Source: Clostridia bacterium (GTDB lineage: Bacteria > Bacillota > Clostridia > Christensenellales > Borkfalkiaceae). From it: a stretch of DNA of 64,000 nucleotides. The first letter of the stretch is position 1; the number at the start of each line of letters is the position of its first letter. The notes below the pieces were generated by a model. That model saw only the letters and a program-made list of their open reading frames with translations. It searched no databases and was not told where the DNA came from. The translations under genes were made by a program, and so were the position numbers. Below, one piece after another: positions 48,015-56,587 of the stretch. Location of the stretch: positions 248,001 to 312,000 of the forward strand of contig JAGAIP010000005.1 in assembly GCA_017626495.1 (NCBI GenBank). Direction: 5' to 3'.

Positions 48015-49178
48015 ATGTTTCTCAACACCCTTTTGAGCGAAAACGTCGTGTATGCGGTCGACGTGCTCGAACCGATCGTGAAATGGGTCGGCATCGGTCT
48101 CATCGCAGCCCTCCTCGTCGTCGCGCTCGTCGTCTACCTCGCAAAGAGAGAAATCTTTGCCAAAGTGATGAAGATCGAACTCGTCGTCGCCGTCATCGCC
48201 GCAGTCGCGATCGGACTTACGATGGTCTCCCTCGAAATCGCAAAGCACTATTCCGAGAGCTATGCCGACAAGAACTGGCTTGACCGTATGTCCCTGATCA
48301 AAAACGTTCTCGTGCCCATCGCCGTAACGCTCGGCATCATTCTCATTGCCACCGTCGCGGAACTCATCGCCTTGAAAGTAGCCCCTGCAAAGGCAAAACT
48401 CGTGCTGTATATCGGCGTCGCCGCAACGCTCGCAAGCGTGATCGTTACCGCCATTCTCATCTCCCAGCACTATACGACCCACATCGACGGAGACGGATAT
48501 TACGATGAGTCGGAAGCCGGAGCAAAGGTAAACAACGTTCTTCTTTGGCTCTTCGCGGTCATTCTCGTCGTTCTTGCCGTATGCGGCGCGTTCCTCTTCA
48601 ACAGAAAGGAGGACAACGGGTTCACCACGAAGTCCATCGCCTACGCCGCGATCTGCATCGCGATGAGCTTTGCCCTCTCCTATATCAAACTCTTTGAAAT
48701 GCCTCAGGGCGGTTCCGTTACGATCGCGTCCCTTCTTCCCCTCATGTTGTACTCCTATATGTTCGGAACCAAGAAAGGCGTCTTTGCTTGCTTTATCTAC
48801 GGCATCTTGCAGGCAGTTCAGGATCCTTGGATCATCCACCCTGCGCAGTTCCTTCTCGACTATCCCATCGCATTCGCCTTCGTCGGGCTCGCAGGTATGT
48901 TCTCGGATATGAAAGCGCTCGACAAGCTCCCTCAGCTCAAATTTGCGTTCGGCGCAGTCGTAGCATCCTCGCTCCGTTTCGTATCGCACGTTCTTTCCGG
49001 CGTATTCGCATTCAGCGCTTACGCGTTCGACAATGGATTCACCAGCCCTCTCCTTTACAGCCTCGGCTACAATTCCTTCGTATTCGTGGATATTGCGATC
49101 GTAATCGTCGTAGGCATTCTCCTGCTCTCCTCGCCCGCCATCAAAAAGACGGTTGACGGCGTGCGCGTTGCAAGATAA
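48015..49178 (+). CDS. thiT: Thiamine ECF transporter S component ThiT with long N-terminal membrane extension
   Basis: 387 residues from the ATG at 48015 (AAGGAG upstream). The last 185 residues are ThiT: KSIAYAAICIAMSFALSYIK, GGSVTIASLLPLMLYSYMFG, and GILQAVQDPWIIHPAQFLLD, where the Trp and His residues of the thiamine pocket lie. ThiT is normally about 190 residues; here about 195 residues with five hydrophobic helices precede it (starting MFLNTLLSENVVYAVDVLEP), of unknown family. It works with a shared ECF energizing module encoded elsewhere. Control by the TPP riboswitch confirms the substrate class. Confidence 0.9.
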   Translation: MFLNTLLSENVVYAVDVLEPIVKWVGIGLIAALLVVALVVYLAKREIFAKVMKIELVVAVIAAVAIGLTMVSLEIAKHYSESYADKNWLDRMSLIKNVLVPIAVTLGIILIATVAELIALKVAPAKAKLVLYIGVAATLASVIVTAILISQHYTTHIDGDGYYDESEAGAKVNNVLLWLFAVILVVLAVCGAFLFNRKEDNGFTTKSIAYAAICIAMSFALSYIKLFEMPQGGSVTIASLLPLMLYSYMFGTKKGVFACFIYGILQAVQDPWIIHPAQFLLDYPIAFAFVGLAGMFSDMKALDKLPQLKFAFGAVVASSLRFVSHVLSGVFAFSAYAFDNGFTSPLLYSLGYNSFVFVDIAIVIVVGILLLSSPAIKKTVDGVRVAR

Positions 49179-49202
49179 CCTTACATAAAATCCGTTTTTG
49201 AT

Positions 49203-49231
49203 ATGCGCCTTTTGAAGGCGCGTATTTTTTT
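49203..49231 (+). terminator. Terminator of thiT
   Basis: TGCGCCTT and AAGGCGCG-type stem followed by T7 on the plus strand. Confidence 0.85.
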
Positions 49232-49240
49232 GCATGACAA

Positions 49241-49273
49241 ACCCCCGAAACGAATGCACGTTTCGGGGGTTAC
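49241..49273 (-). terminator. Terminator-like hairpin after the QueD-like gene
   Basis: AACCCCCGAAACG and CGTTTCGGGGGTT form a 13-base stem. The T-run on the minus strand is short (TTTG), so it may be a weak intrinsic terminator or stability hairpin. Confidence 0.7.
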
Positions 49274-49304
49274 CTGTCTTCGGTTGACAATCGAGCCTGA
49301 TGCG

Positions 49305-49871
49305 TCAGTTCTTCTTATATCCGCATTTCGGGCAAACGCCGTTTTCGTTCAGCGCAATGCCGCAAAGAGGGCAGCGGTCTACGCTCTTCTCGACCTGATA
49401 TTCTTCGGTTGCCGCATTGACGCCGCTCGTAAACGTAAGCTTTACGATATTCAGTTTATCTTTCAATAGTTCGTGCACGATTTTGATCATACCCTCTACC
49501 GTCATGGTTTCCTTTGTGACGACGAGACGGCAGTCGGGATATGCGGTTGCAAGCTCGGTCTTGAACGCGGGCCCCTTCATCTTGTTCTGAGGCGAACCGT
49601 TCTTGATTCCCTGCGCTTCGTACACCGCAAGAATGGCGGGGAGCAAGGGATCGTCTTCTCTCAGAATCAGCGCGTGATCGAAGTTTTTTAACACTTCCCA
49701 AGCGGTTTTCTGTATTTCGTTGCAGGGAAATACCATATTTACGCCGGGTTCTACCGAGTCTTCCACCTCAATCGTAAGAACGCCCGTATGTCCGTGCAAA
49801 TACTGTGCCTCACCCTTAAATCCGTAAAATCTGTGCGCGTACTGCAAATCAAGTTTTGTGATGCTTCTCAT
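49305..49871 (-). CDS. QueD/PTPS-like protein with C-terminal zinc ribbon
   Basis: 188 residues. The 6-pyruvoyltetrahydropterin synthase fold is indicated by YAHRFYGFKG (His13) and YLHGHTGVL (His26, His28), the zinc site of the family. The Cys that usually stands four residues before HGH is Ala22 here, with Glu21 beside it, so catalysis may differ from QueD. Residues 167-188 add a zinc ribbon with Cys167, Cys170, Cys180, Cys183 (CPLC and CPKC). It could make or process a pterin or deazaguanine precursor; no queuosine gene is next to it. Confidence 0.85.
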   Translation of the reverse strand: MRSITKLDLQYAHRFYGFKGEAQYLHGHTGVLTIEVEDSVEPGVNMVFPCNEIQKTAWEVLKNFDHALILREDDPLLPAILAVYEAQGIKNGSPQNKMKGPAFKTELATAYPDCRLVVTKETMTVEGMIKIVHELLKDKLNIVKLTFTSGVNAATEEYQVEKSVDRCPLCGIALNENGVCPKCGYKKN

Positions 49872-50123
49872 AGAAAAAACTCCTTATTATTTATAATGAT
49901 CTCGGTTTTCGTCCGATCATTTTCCCCTTTTTACTTCATTCGCATGAAAAATCATTAAATAGTATCTTGTACCTAATGGTATCTATTTCTAATAATATTA
50001 AATCACAAAAGAACACGTTTGTCAAGACTTTTTTTGAAATTTTATCAATCGAATTTGATAACGCCTTTCTCCCTTTCAACTGCGGCATGCATGATTGTCC
50101 CTCGGATTTTTTCCACCGAAAAA
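49872..50123. other. Leader and intergenic region upstream of the QueD-like gene
   Basis: About 250 bases. It holds a promoter for the QueD-like gene on the minus strand (TTGACA at 50020-50025 and TTTAAT at 49997-50002, 17-base spacer) and a leader with at least two hairpins (around 49893-49919 and 49958-49992). I do not recognise a known riboswitch in it. Confidence 0.5.
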
Positions 50124-50149
50124 CAGGCTCGCCGTTAACGGCGAGCCTG
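50124..50149 (-). terminator. Terminator of the dlt-like operon
   Basis: CAGGCTCGCCG and CGGCGAGCCTG form a nearly perfect palindromic stem followed by TTTTT on the minus strand, after the SGNH gene. Confidence 0.88.
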
Positions 50150-50168
50150 CTTTCTGCTCTTTACTCTT

Positions 50169-51125
50169 TTATTTGGTTAAATACGGCACGAGCGCGTTTG
50201 CTACCGCCTCGGTATATCTCTTCATTCCCGCCGTGTTGAGGTGCGTGGGAGAATTATAATAGTACTCGAACGGGTAAGTTACTTCGCTCGCGTCGTTTAG
50301 AAACTCGACAGAGAACGTCTGCTCTGCGATCGAACGAACCTCGGCAAGCTCTTCCGCGGTATTGACTAAGGAACCGCTCATGATGGAATGGAACGTGAAA
50401 TACACCTCCGCTCCCTTTGCCCTGCACGCCGAAATAAACTCGCTGAGCGTAGACACAAAAGCGCTATCGAAGTTGGCAGGAGAGAAAGCAAGTTTGGTCG
50501 CATGCATCGCGTCCCAAGATACAATGGGCGTACCCCGTTCGTAGATATAGTTGCCCGTTTCTGCGTCGAAACAGGACGCACGGTAACAAGCCATGTCGAG
50601 CGAATCCGTATCGAGTTTATTCCCGAGAATGGACGCGTACACTTTTTTGAGCCCGAACTGACCGACGGTAGAGAGCGCCTTGACGGGGTGTTCCTTGATG
50701 AAGTCGAAGATGAGATCCTGCTCTCCTTCCAACGAGAGCCAGATGAGCCCCATACCGTAATCGTCCTCTGAGAAATGCCAGAACGGATAGATGACCGTAT
50801 CTCCCTCGTCCACGAATTTGAGCGCGGTTTCGAGGATATAATGATACCCCATTCCGCCATGGATTCCGAGATTATAGGCGGGAACACCCGTAATTTCACG
50901 CATGAGCGCCGTATCCGTGTTGAACGCGACGTTGGACGCGCCGATGGTGATGATCTTTTTACCTTCCGCGCGTTCCAAAGCGCGATACTGGTAGACGAAT
51001 CCTTTCTGATAGTTGTTTGCAAACGCCTGTCCTTTGCTCGGAAGTATAAGGGCAAAGGTAACTCCGTAAAAGAGGATCCCCACCGACACGATCAGCGCGA
51101 GAGATTTCAGTAAAAATTTTTTCAT
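50169..51125 (-). CDS. Membrane-anchored SGNH-like (DltD/AlgX-type) protein
   Basis: 318 residues. An N-terminal anchor helix (about 6-28) puts the domain outside the membrane. IITIGASNVAFNTD near 58-70 is block I with Ser as nucleophile, and the end has SPTHLNTAGMKRY, where the His of block V lies (here ThrHis rather than AspxxHis). Such proteins take the acyl group from an MBOAT partner and place it on a polymer, as DltD and AlgX do. Last gene of a four-gene operon; starts 9 bases after the MBOAT gene. Confidence 0.82.
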   Translation of the reverse strand: MKKFLLKSLALIVSVGILFYGVTFALILPSKGQAFANNYQKGFVYQYRALERAEGKKIITIGASNVAFNTDTALMREITGVPAYNLGIHGGMGYHYILETALKFVDEGDTVIYPFWHFSEDDYGMGLIWLSLEGEQDLIFDFIKEHPVKALSTVGQFGLKKVYASILGNKLDTDSLDMACYRASCFDAETGNYIYERGTPIVSWDAMHATKLAFSPANFDSAFVSTLSEFISACRAKGAEVYFTFHSIMSGSLVNTAEELAEVRSIAEQTFSVEFLNDASEVTYPFEYYYNSPTHLNTAGMKRYTEAVANALVPYLTK

Positions 51126-51134
51126 GACTTCCTC

Positions 51135-52688
51135 CTAAAATCTGAAATACGCAAACGCGTCGCCCACGTCATACGCGCGGAAAAAGAGAATGGCGAAGAG
51201 CAAGACGAAGTACAGCGTCCATCTCACCCAGGTCTTTTGACGCGCAACGACATCACCGAGAGGAGGTTTATCCCCTTTCGCGTTGTAAAAATCCATATAA
51301 ATCAGGAAAATCAAGGAAATTCCGATGATGATGAGTTCTCTCAGATTATTCGACAGGAACTGAACGAATCCTGCAAGATAAATATGGCAAGAACCTTTCA
51401 GCAGAGACAAACTCAGACTGGGCGCACCCGTCGCGAAGAAATAATAACCGATCGTAACGATGGTAAACGTTCTGACGACGCGGAACGCCGACATGAATTT
51501 ACTGCCGTAAAACTTGGGGAACTTTTTATGGAGCTTATCGTAAACGGGATCGAGAATGGTTCCGAGAATGATAAATCCGCCGTGATAAATACCATGCATG
51601 ATATACGACCAAGCCGCGCCGTGCCACATACCGATGAGCAGCCAGACGATGGCAAGCGCAAGAACGGTAGGAACGGTGCTCGCGAGATATTTGCTCTTCT
51701 TAAATTTTTTGCGGATCGCCGTACACCAGGAAGAGCGAAGTACGGAGTAGAACACGTAGTTCCTGAACCACGCGCCGAGCGTGATATGCCATCTTCTCCA
51801 ATACTCCGCGATATTCTTGGAGAGATAGGGAGAATCGAAGTTTTCCGCAATGGGAATTCCGAGCATTTTACTCATACCGATCGCCATATCCATGTAGCCG
51901 GAGAAATCAGCATAGATCCAGAACGCGTATAAGACGACGCTCAGCATGATGGAAAGCCCCTCGTGACCCGTTCCGCCCGATTTGATCACCCCGTCGATGA
52001 CGACGGAAATCTGATTTGCGATGACGAGCTTTTTGAAAAAGCCCCAGGCGGCTCTCTTCGCTCCGCTGACGACGCGCGCATAGTCAAACTCGTGCGTGCC
52101 GTAGAGCTCGGCGGATACCGCCTCGTAATCGTCGAGCGGACCCTGCAAGACGTGAGGGAAATAGCTGATATAGAGCGCGAATTTGAAGTAATTTTTTTCC
52201 GCTTCGTACTGACCGCGATAGACGTCAATGAGATACCCGATATTCTGGAAAATATAGAAGGAAAGTCCCACGGGCATGACGATATCGAGCGCAAACGAAT
52301 CGAGATGGAACACGCTCTCTACGTTCTTCAAAATGAAATTCGTGTACTTGACGACGACGAGCAATCCGACGAGGAGCACGAGCGCGAGTACGACGACCCA
52401 TTTCTTCTTCCGTTCAAAGGAAGCTTTGATCTTGCTCTTCTCGTTTTTATCCTTGACGCCGACGAGGGATTCTTTCTGTTTCAGGGAAAGGCTTTGAATC
52501 CAGCGAGCGCAACCGTAGGAGACGGTAATCGTTCCGAGCAAATAAAAAATCGCCCACCATGCGGAAAAGGCGTAAAAAACCAAGCTCCCGACGAGGAGCC
52601 AAGCCCATTGAAACCTTTTGGGGATGAGAAAGTATCCCCAAAAGACAATGGCAAAAAAGATGAGAAATTTGAGCGTTGTAAAACTCAT
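51135..52688 (-). CDS. MBOAT-family O-acyltransferase (DltB/AlgI type)
   Basis: 517 residues with about eleven membrane helices. Family signatures: PVGLSFYIFQNIGYLIDVYR near 135, NFDSPYLSKNIAEYWRRWHI near 285 and LLIGMWHGAAWSYIMHG near 350, which holds the invariant His. The protein moves an acyl group through the membrane from a cytoplasmic acyl carrier to an outer acceptor. It lies between the acyl carrier protein and the SGNH partner. Confidence 0.93.
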   Translation of the reverse strand: MSFTTLKFLIFFAIVFWGYFLIPKRFQWAWLLVGSLVFYAFSAWWAIFYLLGTITVSYGCARWIQSLSLKQKESLVGVKDKNEKSKIKASFERKKKWVVVLALVLLVGLLVVVKYTNFILKNVESVFHLDSFALDIVMPVGLSFYIFQNIGYLIDVYRGQYEAEKNYFKFALYISYFPHVLQGPLDDYEAVSAELYGTHEFDYARVVSGAKRAAWGFFKKLVIANQISVVIDGVIKSGGTGHEGLSIMLSVVLYAFWIYADFSGYMDMAIGMSKMLGIPIAENFDSPYLSKNIAEYWRRWHITLGAWFRNYVFYSVLRSSWCTAIRKKFKKSKYLASTVPTVLALAIVWLLIGMWHGAAWSYIMHGIYHGGFIILGTILDPVYDKLHKKFPKFYGSKFMSAFRVVRTFTIVTIGYYFFATGAPSLSLSLLKGSCHIYLAGFVQFLSNNLRELIIIGISLIFLIYMDFYNAKGDKPPLGDVVARQKTWVRWTLYFVLLFAILFFRAYDVGDAFAYFRF

Positions 52689-52693
52689 AGCCG

Positions 52694-52933
52694 TTACGAT
52701 TCTCTGATGATGATATCCACCATTTCGCCGACGTTCTTCATGCCGACGACTTCTTTCATTGCGAATTTCATATCGAACTCATCCTCGATTTCGGAAATGA
52801 GAGTGATGTGCGTGAGGGAATCCCAGTCCTCGATGTCCGAAGAGGTGGTTTCTTCCGTGACGGTGATGTTCTCATCGTCGAATACGTCCCTGAAAATTTC
52901 ATTCAGGCGTTCAAAAACCTCGCTGCGTTCCAT
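52694..52933 (-). CDS. Acyl carrier protein (dedicated)
   Basis: 79 residues. The phosphopantetheine site is Ser39 in the motif DWDSLTHI, and the rest is a normal four-helix ACP (MERSEVFERLNEIFRDVFDD at the start). The DWDSL motif rather than DSLD is typical for carrier proteins in secondary or D-alanyl-type systems. It starts 3 bases after the FkbH-like gene and 5 bases before the MBOAT gene, so it serves these two. Confidence 0.94.
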   Translation of the reverse strand: MERSEVFERLNEIFRDVFDDENITVTEETTSSDIEDWDSLTHITLISEIEDEFDMKFAMKEVVGMKNVGEMVDIIIRES

Positions 52934-52936
52934 TTT

Positions 52937-54646
52937 TTACTCCTTGATCAACGTTTTATTCGGTACGAAGGTCTCTTTCGTCGCCGTGAACGTATTGTCG
53001 CCCCGATCGACGAATCCGAGCCTTGCATATATTTTTTCAACCATGGCGTTCTTCGGCGTTTTCAGATATTCGCCGACCACCGTTTCGTAACCGTTTGCGA
53101 ACGCGGTCTCCATGATTTTATTGACGATAAATTCTTCCATGCCGCGTTTGAGCACGCGACAGCTCATGAGCCATTCGTGTACAAACAGCTCCTTTTCCCT
53201 CTTTTCGAGAATGACGACGGAGATGAGTCCGTGATCGCCGAATTTGTCCTTCAAGGTGAAATAGAGGGTGAGATACTTCTCGTCGTTTGCGATCTCTTCG
53301 ATTTCCGCTTCCGTGTAGCGCACCGTGCGCAGGTTAAACTGATTGCTTCGCTGCGTCAGTTGGGCGATACGGGGATAATGGAAAGCGTCGAACGGTTTCG
53401 CCTCGGCGACCATTTCGAGCCCTGCGAGGTAATCGTCAAAGGACGCGAACTGCTGCTCGAGCATCGCCCTTCCGATTTCCGCCTGATACTGTTTGGTTCT
53501 GTCCTTATCCTCGGAGGAAAAACTCGTCGTTTCAAACAGGTTGAGTCCTTTGAGATAAGAAAGATAATCGGCAGGGTCTTCGGGAAGATCGGGAACGGTG
53601 ATTTCGGGAATCATGCCCTTGACGAGGTTTCTCTCGAACGGATTATCGTCGAGAAAGACGATGGAATCCATGCCGATATTGATGGTTTTCTGTATGGTCT
53701 TGATATTCGTGGCTTTATCTTCCCAGTTCGCGACGAACATGGAGATATCGTCCAGACGGAGCACCATGTCGGGGTGGTTTTCAAAGGGCTCTTTCGCCGT
53801 AGCCTCATTGTTCTTCGAACAGACGCAGAGAATGATTCCCCTGTTTTTGAGCTCTTTGAGCCAGCGTTGCAAATCCGTGAAGGCATGTCCCTGTCCGAGC
53901 TCTCCCAGCTCGATTCCGTCCATGCCGTCGTCGCCGATGACGCCTCCCCATAGGGTGTTGTCGAGGTCGAGAACGACGCACTTTTTGAATCTACCCATGA
54001 GCGCCTTGACGATTCCGATCGTCTCGGACGCGATCACGGGGAGCGCTTCGAGCGAGAAAGGCATCTTCGCGATGGCGTAAAGTTTGTCGTCGTGAAAACG
54101 AGCTCTGCCGAGCCTGCGCTCGATGGAATCGACGTCCACGGGATAGACGTTCTTGTGGGAACGCATTCCCTCGGCAAGCAGATAGTTAAGTTTTTTCAGC
54201 TGTGCAAAGAAGGAAGTCTCCTCTTTGAGGGCGTAGTTTCCGAACACCCTGTCGTCCGTCTCAACGTACGTATATTGCAAGACGGATACGGAGATACGGG
54301 AGTTGATCGCCTCCCAGTAACCGACGATCTTGCGGTACGTCTGCTCGGCGAATGCCGCCCGATCGGACGAATCGCAGAAGCTCTCGTACAATTTCTCCGT
54401 GCAGAGACAGAGAACGACCGCCTGAGGAGCGAATGCGTACAGTTCGGAGGAGGGATCGAGCGTCTGCGCGACGATCTGATTGTAATCCGCGTCGAACACT
54501 TCGAGTTTGATTCCCTCTTCATACGCTTGTCCTTTGAGCGCCATGGCAAGGTGCTGCGTGGCGCAGTCGCCGAGGAGCGCAAGCCTGTACGAGGGCAACC
54601 CGGACGCGTCCTTTTTGCAATTCTTTTTGAGCTGTATGAAATCCAT
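52937..54646 (-). CDS. FkbH-like HAD-IIIC protein, probable ACP glyceryl loader
   Basis: 569 residues from the ATG at 54646 (GGGGAG upstream; the longer frame crosses the promoter). Residues 1-210 form the FkbH N-terminal region, the HAD phosphatase core begins at VVLDLDNTLWGGVIGDDG (Asp227 and Asp229), with ILCVCSKNNEATAKEPF and IVFLDDNPFERNLVKGM as further HAD motifs, and a GNAT-like C-terminal part follows (VHEWLMSCRVLKRGMEEFIV). FkbH proteins load a phosphoglycerate-derived glyceryl unit on an ACP. Here this would replace DltA of a dlt operon. Confidence 0.88.
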   Translation of the reverse strand: MDFIQLKKNCKKDASGLPSYRLALLGDCATQHLAMALKGQAYEEGIKLEVFDADYNQIVAQTLDPSSELYAFAPQAVVLCLCTEKLYESFCDSSDRAAFAEQTYRKIVGYWEAINSRISVSVLQYTYVETDDRVFGNYALKEETSFFAQLKKLNYLLAEGMRSHKNVYPVDVDSIERRLGRARFHDDKLYAIAKMPFSLEALPVIASETIGIVKALMGRFKKCVVLDLDNTLWGGVIGDDGMDGIELGELGQGHAFTDLQRWLKELKNRGIILCVCSKNNEATAKEPFENHPDMVLRLDDISMFVANWEDKATNIKTIQKTINIGMDSIVFLDDNPFERNLVKGMIPEITVPDLPEDPADYLSYLKGLNLFETTSFSSEDKDRTKQYQAEIGRAMLEQQFASFDDYLAGLEMVAEAKPFDAFHYPRIAQLTQRSNQFNLRTVRYTEAEIEEIANDEKYLTLYFTLKDKFGDHGLISVVILEKREKELFVHEWLMSCRVLKRGMEEFIVNKIMETAFANGYETVVGEYLKTPKNAMVEKIYARLGFVDRGDNTFTATKETFVPNKTLIKE

Positions 54647-54689
54647 CGAAATCTCCCCTCTGCGAAAATACATACTTCCTGATAATACG

Positions 54690-54718
54690 ATTATACCATG
54701 AACGACCGCCCTTGTCAA
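54690..54718 (-). promoter_or_regulatory. Promoter of the FkbH-ACP-MBOAT-SGNH operon
   Basis: TTGACA (54713-54718) and TATAAT (54690-54695) on the minus strand with a 17-base spacer: perfect consensus. Confidence 0.92.
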
Positions 54719-54986
54719 CCCTTTGCAAATACTTCGTATCGCCCGAAAAATCATCCGTATGCATAGCATGCGGTCGGATCGAAAAACAATCAACGGTCTT
54801 CGATTCGGATCGAGCATACGGCACGCTCTGCGAACGAATACGCGCCGCCGAAGTTTATCCGACGTTCGCGGTCTCCCTCAACGGAATCCGAGACGTTTTT
54901 TCACAAAAATAATACTTAATTTGATAAATTTTATCAAGAAATTTTTATTTTTTTACAAAAAGTGATAAATTATTTTCGAAAACCTA
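54719..54986. other. Intergenic region between the dlt-like and glycerol operons
   Basis: About 270 bases with no supported gene. A short plus-strand open frame (54712-54912) has no ribosome site and unusual composition. The right half is very AT-rich with repeated TGATAAATT and TTTATCAA elements. Confidence 0.5.
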
Positions 54987-55015
54987 TTGCAATTATGAAA
55001 AGTGTGTGATATAAT
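54987..55015 (+). promoter_or_regulatory. Promoter of the glycerol operon
   Basis: TTGCAA (54987-54992) and TATAAT (55010-55015), 17-base spacer; start near 55022, which gives a leader of about 138 nt. Confidence 0.85.
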
Positions 55016-55062
55016 CATCGTACAAATCAAAAAAAGTATTTATGTCTATCAGAGTATCAGAG

Positions 55063-55143
55063 TGTCACGACATGGGTACAGACCGATTACGGCAAATTTT
55101 CGATGCCGTTTTTCAGACTGTATCGGCGGTGATGCTTTTTTTT
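55063..55143 (+). promoter_or_regulatory. Glycerol operon leader with terminator, likely GlpP target
   Basis: Inside the leader a small stem CGGC/GCCG with T5 (55090-55113) is enclosed by CCGAT/ATCGG (55083-55087 and 55122-55126) and GTCAC/GTGAT, followed by an eight-base T-run (55136-55143). A terminator here, relieved by the antiterminator GlpP encoded downstream, would match glp control in Bacillus. Pairings were found by eye and are weak in part. Confidence 0.55.
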
Positions 55144-55159
55144 CGGTTTTGGAGGCAGT

Positions 55160-56587
55160 ATGAAGGATATTGTGATTATCGGCAGCGGCGTTACAGGTAG
55201 CGCTGTCGCCAGAGAGCTTTCCTGCTATCGGGCAAAGATCGTCGTGCTGGAACGAGGCAACGACGTCTCGGTGGGAACGACGAAAGCAAACAGCGGCATC
55301 GTTCATGCGGGATTCGACGCGGTCCCCGGCACCAAAAAGGCAAAATACAACGTAGCGGGCAACGCCATGTTCGACGAGCTTTCCAAAGAGCTGGATTTCC
55401 CCTTCCGCAGAAACGGTTCGATGGTACTCTGTTTCGATGAAAACGAACGGAGCGGACTGGAAGAACTGTATGAGCGAGGCGTCGCCAACGGCGTGACGGG
55501 ACTTTCCCTCATCAGCGGAGAAGAAGCGCGCCGCATGGAACCGTACGTCAGCGAAAAAACGGTCGCCGCGCTGTATGCGAAAACGGGCGGCATCGTTTCG
55601 CCCTATGAAATGGCAATCGCCTATGCCGAAAATGCCGCCGTCAACGGAGCGGAATTTCTGTTCGGACATACGGTAGAAAGCATCGAACGGACGGAAAAAG
55701 GGTTCCGCGTGACCTGCGCGAACGGCGCTGCGTTCGAAACCAAAGCGATCGTCAACTGCGCGGGCGTTCACGCCGACGACGTCAACAACATGATTTGTCC
55801 GGAAAAAATAGAAATTACGCCGCGCAAGGGCGACTATATGTTGTTGGATAAAGCGTGCGGCTATCTTTGCAACAGTACGCTGTTCCAACTTCCGACCAAA
55901 ATGGGAAAGGGCGTGCTCGTCACGCCGACCACGCACGGCAATATTCTGATCGGCCCCACGTCCACCGACAGAGAGGGAAAAGAGGACGTGAACACGACCG
56001 TAGAGGAGCTGGCACAGGCCTTTGAAAAGGCGCTGATTACCATGCCTACCCTCTCCAAACGAAATATCATCACGCAGTTTTCGGGATTGCGCGCCCACAA
56101 CCCGGGAGGCGATTTCATCGTAGGCGAAAGCAGCGTGAAAGGCTTTTATAATGCGGCAGGCATCGAATCTCCCGGTCTCACCGCCGCACCCGCCATCGCG
56201 GTCGATTTGGCGACGCAGGTCGCGTCCGCGCTCGCTCTGGAAAAGAAAGACGATTTCAATCCCGTAAGAAAGGGCATTCCGCAATTTTCTCATCTTTCCG
56301 ACGAAGAGCGGCAAAAACTGATCGATCAGGATCCTCTTTACGGCAAAGTGGTCTGTCGCTGCGAAACGGTGACGGAGGGCGAGATCGTGAACAGCATCCG
56401 CCGTCCGCTGGGCGCAAAGGATCTGGACGGAATCAAGCGCCGCACCCGTGCAGGCATGGGGCGCTGTCAGGCCGGATTCTGTACGCCCCGACTGATGGAA
56501 ATTCTCGCGCGCGAACTCGGTTGCGACCTCGCGGAAGTGACCAAGTGCGGCGGACGTTCGCAGATCGTAACAGGGAGGACGAAATGA
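55160..56587 (+). CDS. FAD-dependent glycerol-3-phosphate dehydrogenase-like oxidoreductase with BFD-type iron-sulfur domain
   Basis: 475 residues; GGAGG precedes the start. The FAD site is VIIGSGVTGSAVARELS near 5-21. The DAO-type core follows, and residues about 405-470 form a [2Fe-2S] domain with Cys in VVCRCETVTEGE and GRCQAGFCTPRL. The context (next to glpK) points to glycerol-3-phosphate oxidation to dihydroxyacetone phosphate. The iron-sulfur domain suggests electron transfer to the next two gene products rather than to oxygen. The stop overlaps the next gene by 4 bases. Confidence 0.88.
   Translation: MKDIVIIGSGVTGSAVARELSCYRAKIVVLERGNDVSVGTTKANSGIVHAGFDAVPGTKKAKYNVAGNAMFDELSKELDFPFRRNGSMVLCFDENERSGLEELYERGVANGVTGLSLISGEEARRMEPYVSEKTVAALYAKTGGIVSPYEMAIAYAENAAVNGAEFLFGHTVESIERTEKGFRVTCANGAAFETKAIVNCAGVHADDVNNMICPEKIEITPRKGDYMLLDKACGYLCNSTLFQLPTKMGKGVLVTPTTHGNILIGPTSTDREGKEDVNTTVEELAQAFEKALITMPTLSKRNIITQFSGLRAHNPGGDFIVGESSVKGFYNAAGIESPGLTAAPAIAVDLATQVASALALEKKDDFNPVRKGIPQFSHLSDEERQKLIDQDPLYGKVVCRCETVTEGEIVNSIRRPLGAKDLDGIKRRTRAGMGRCQAGFCTPRLMEILARELGCDLAEVTKCGGRSQIVTGRTK

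Noticed and set aside
54712-54965. Plus-strand frames between the dlt-like operon and the glycerol operon
   Set aside because: No ribosome site, no motif, and no promoter in the right place; treated as non-coding.
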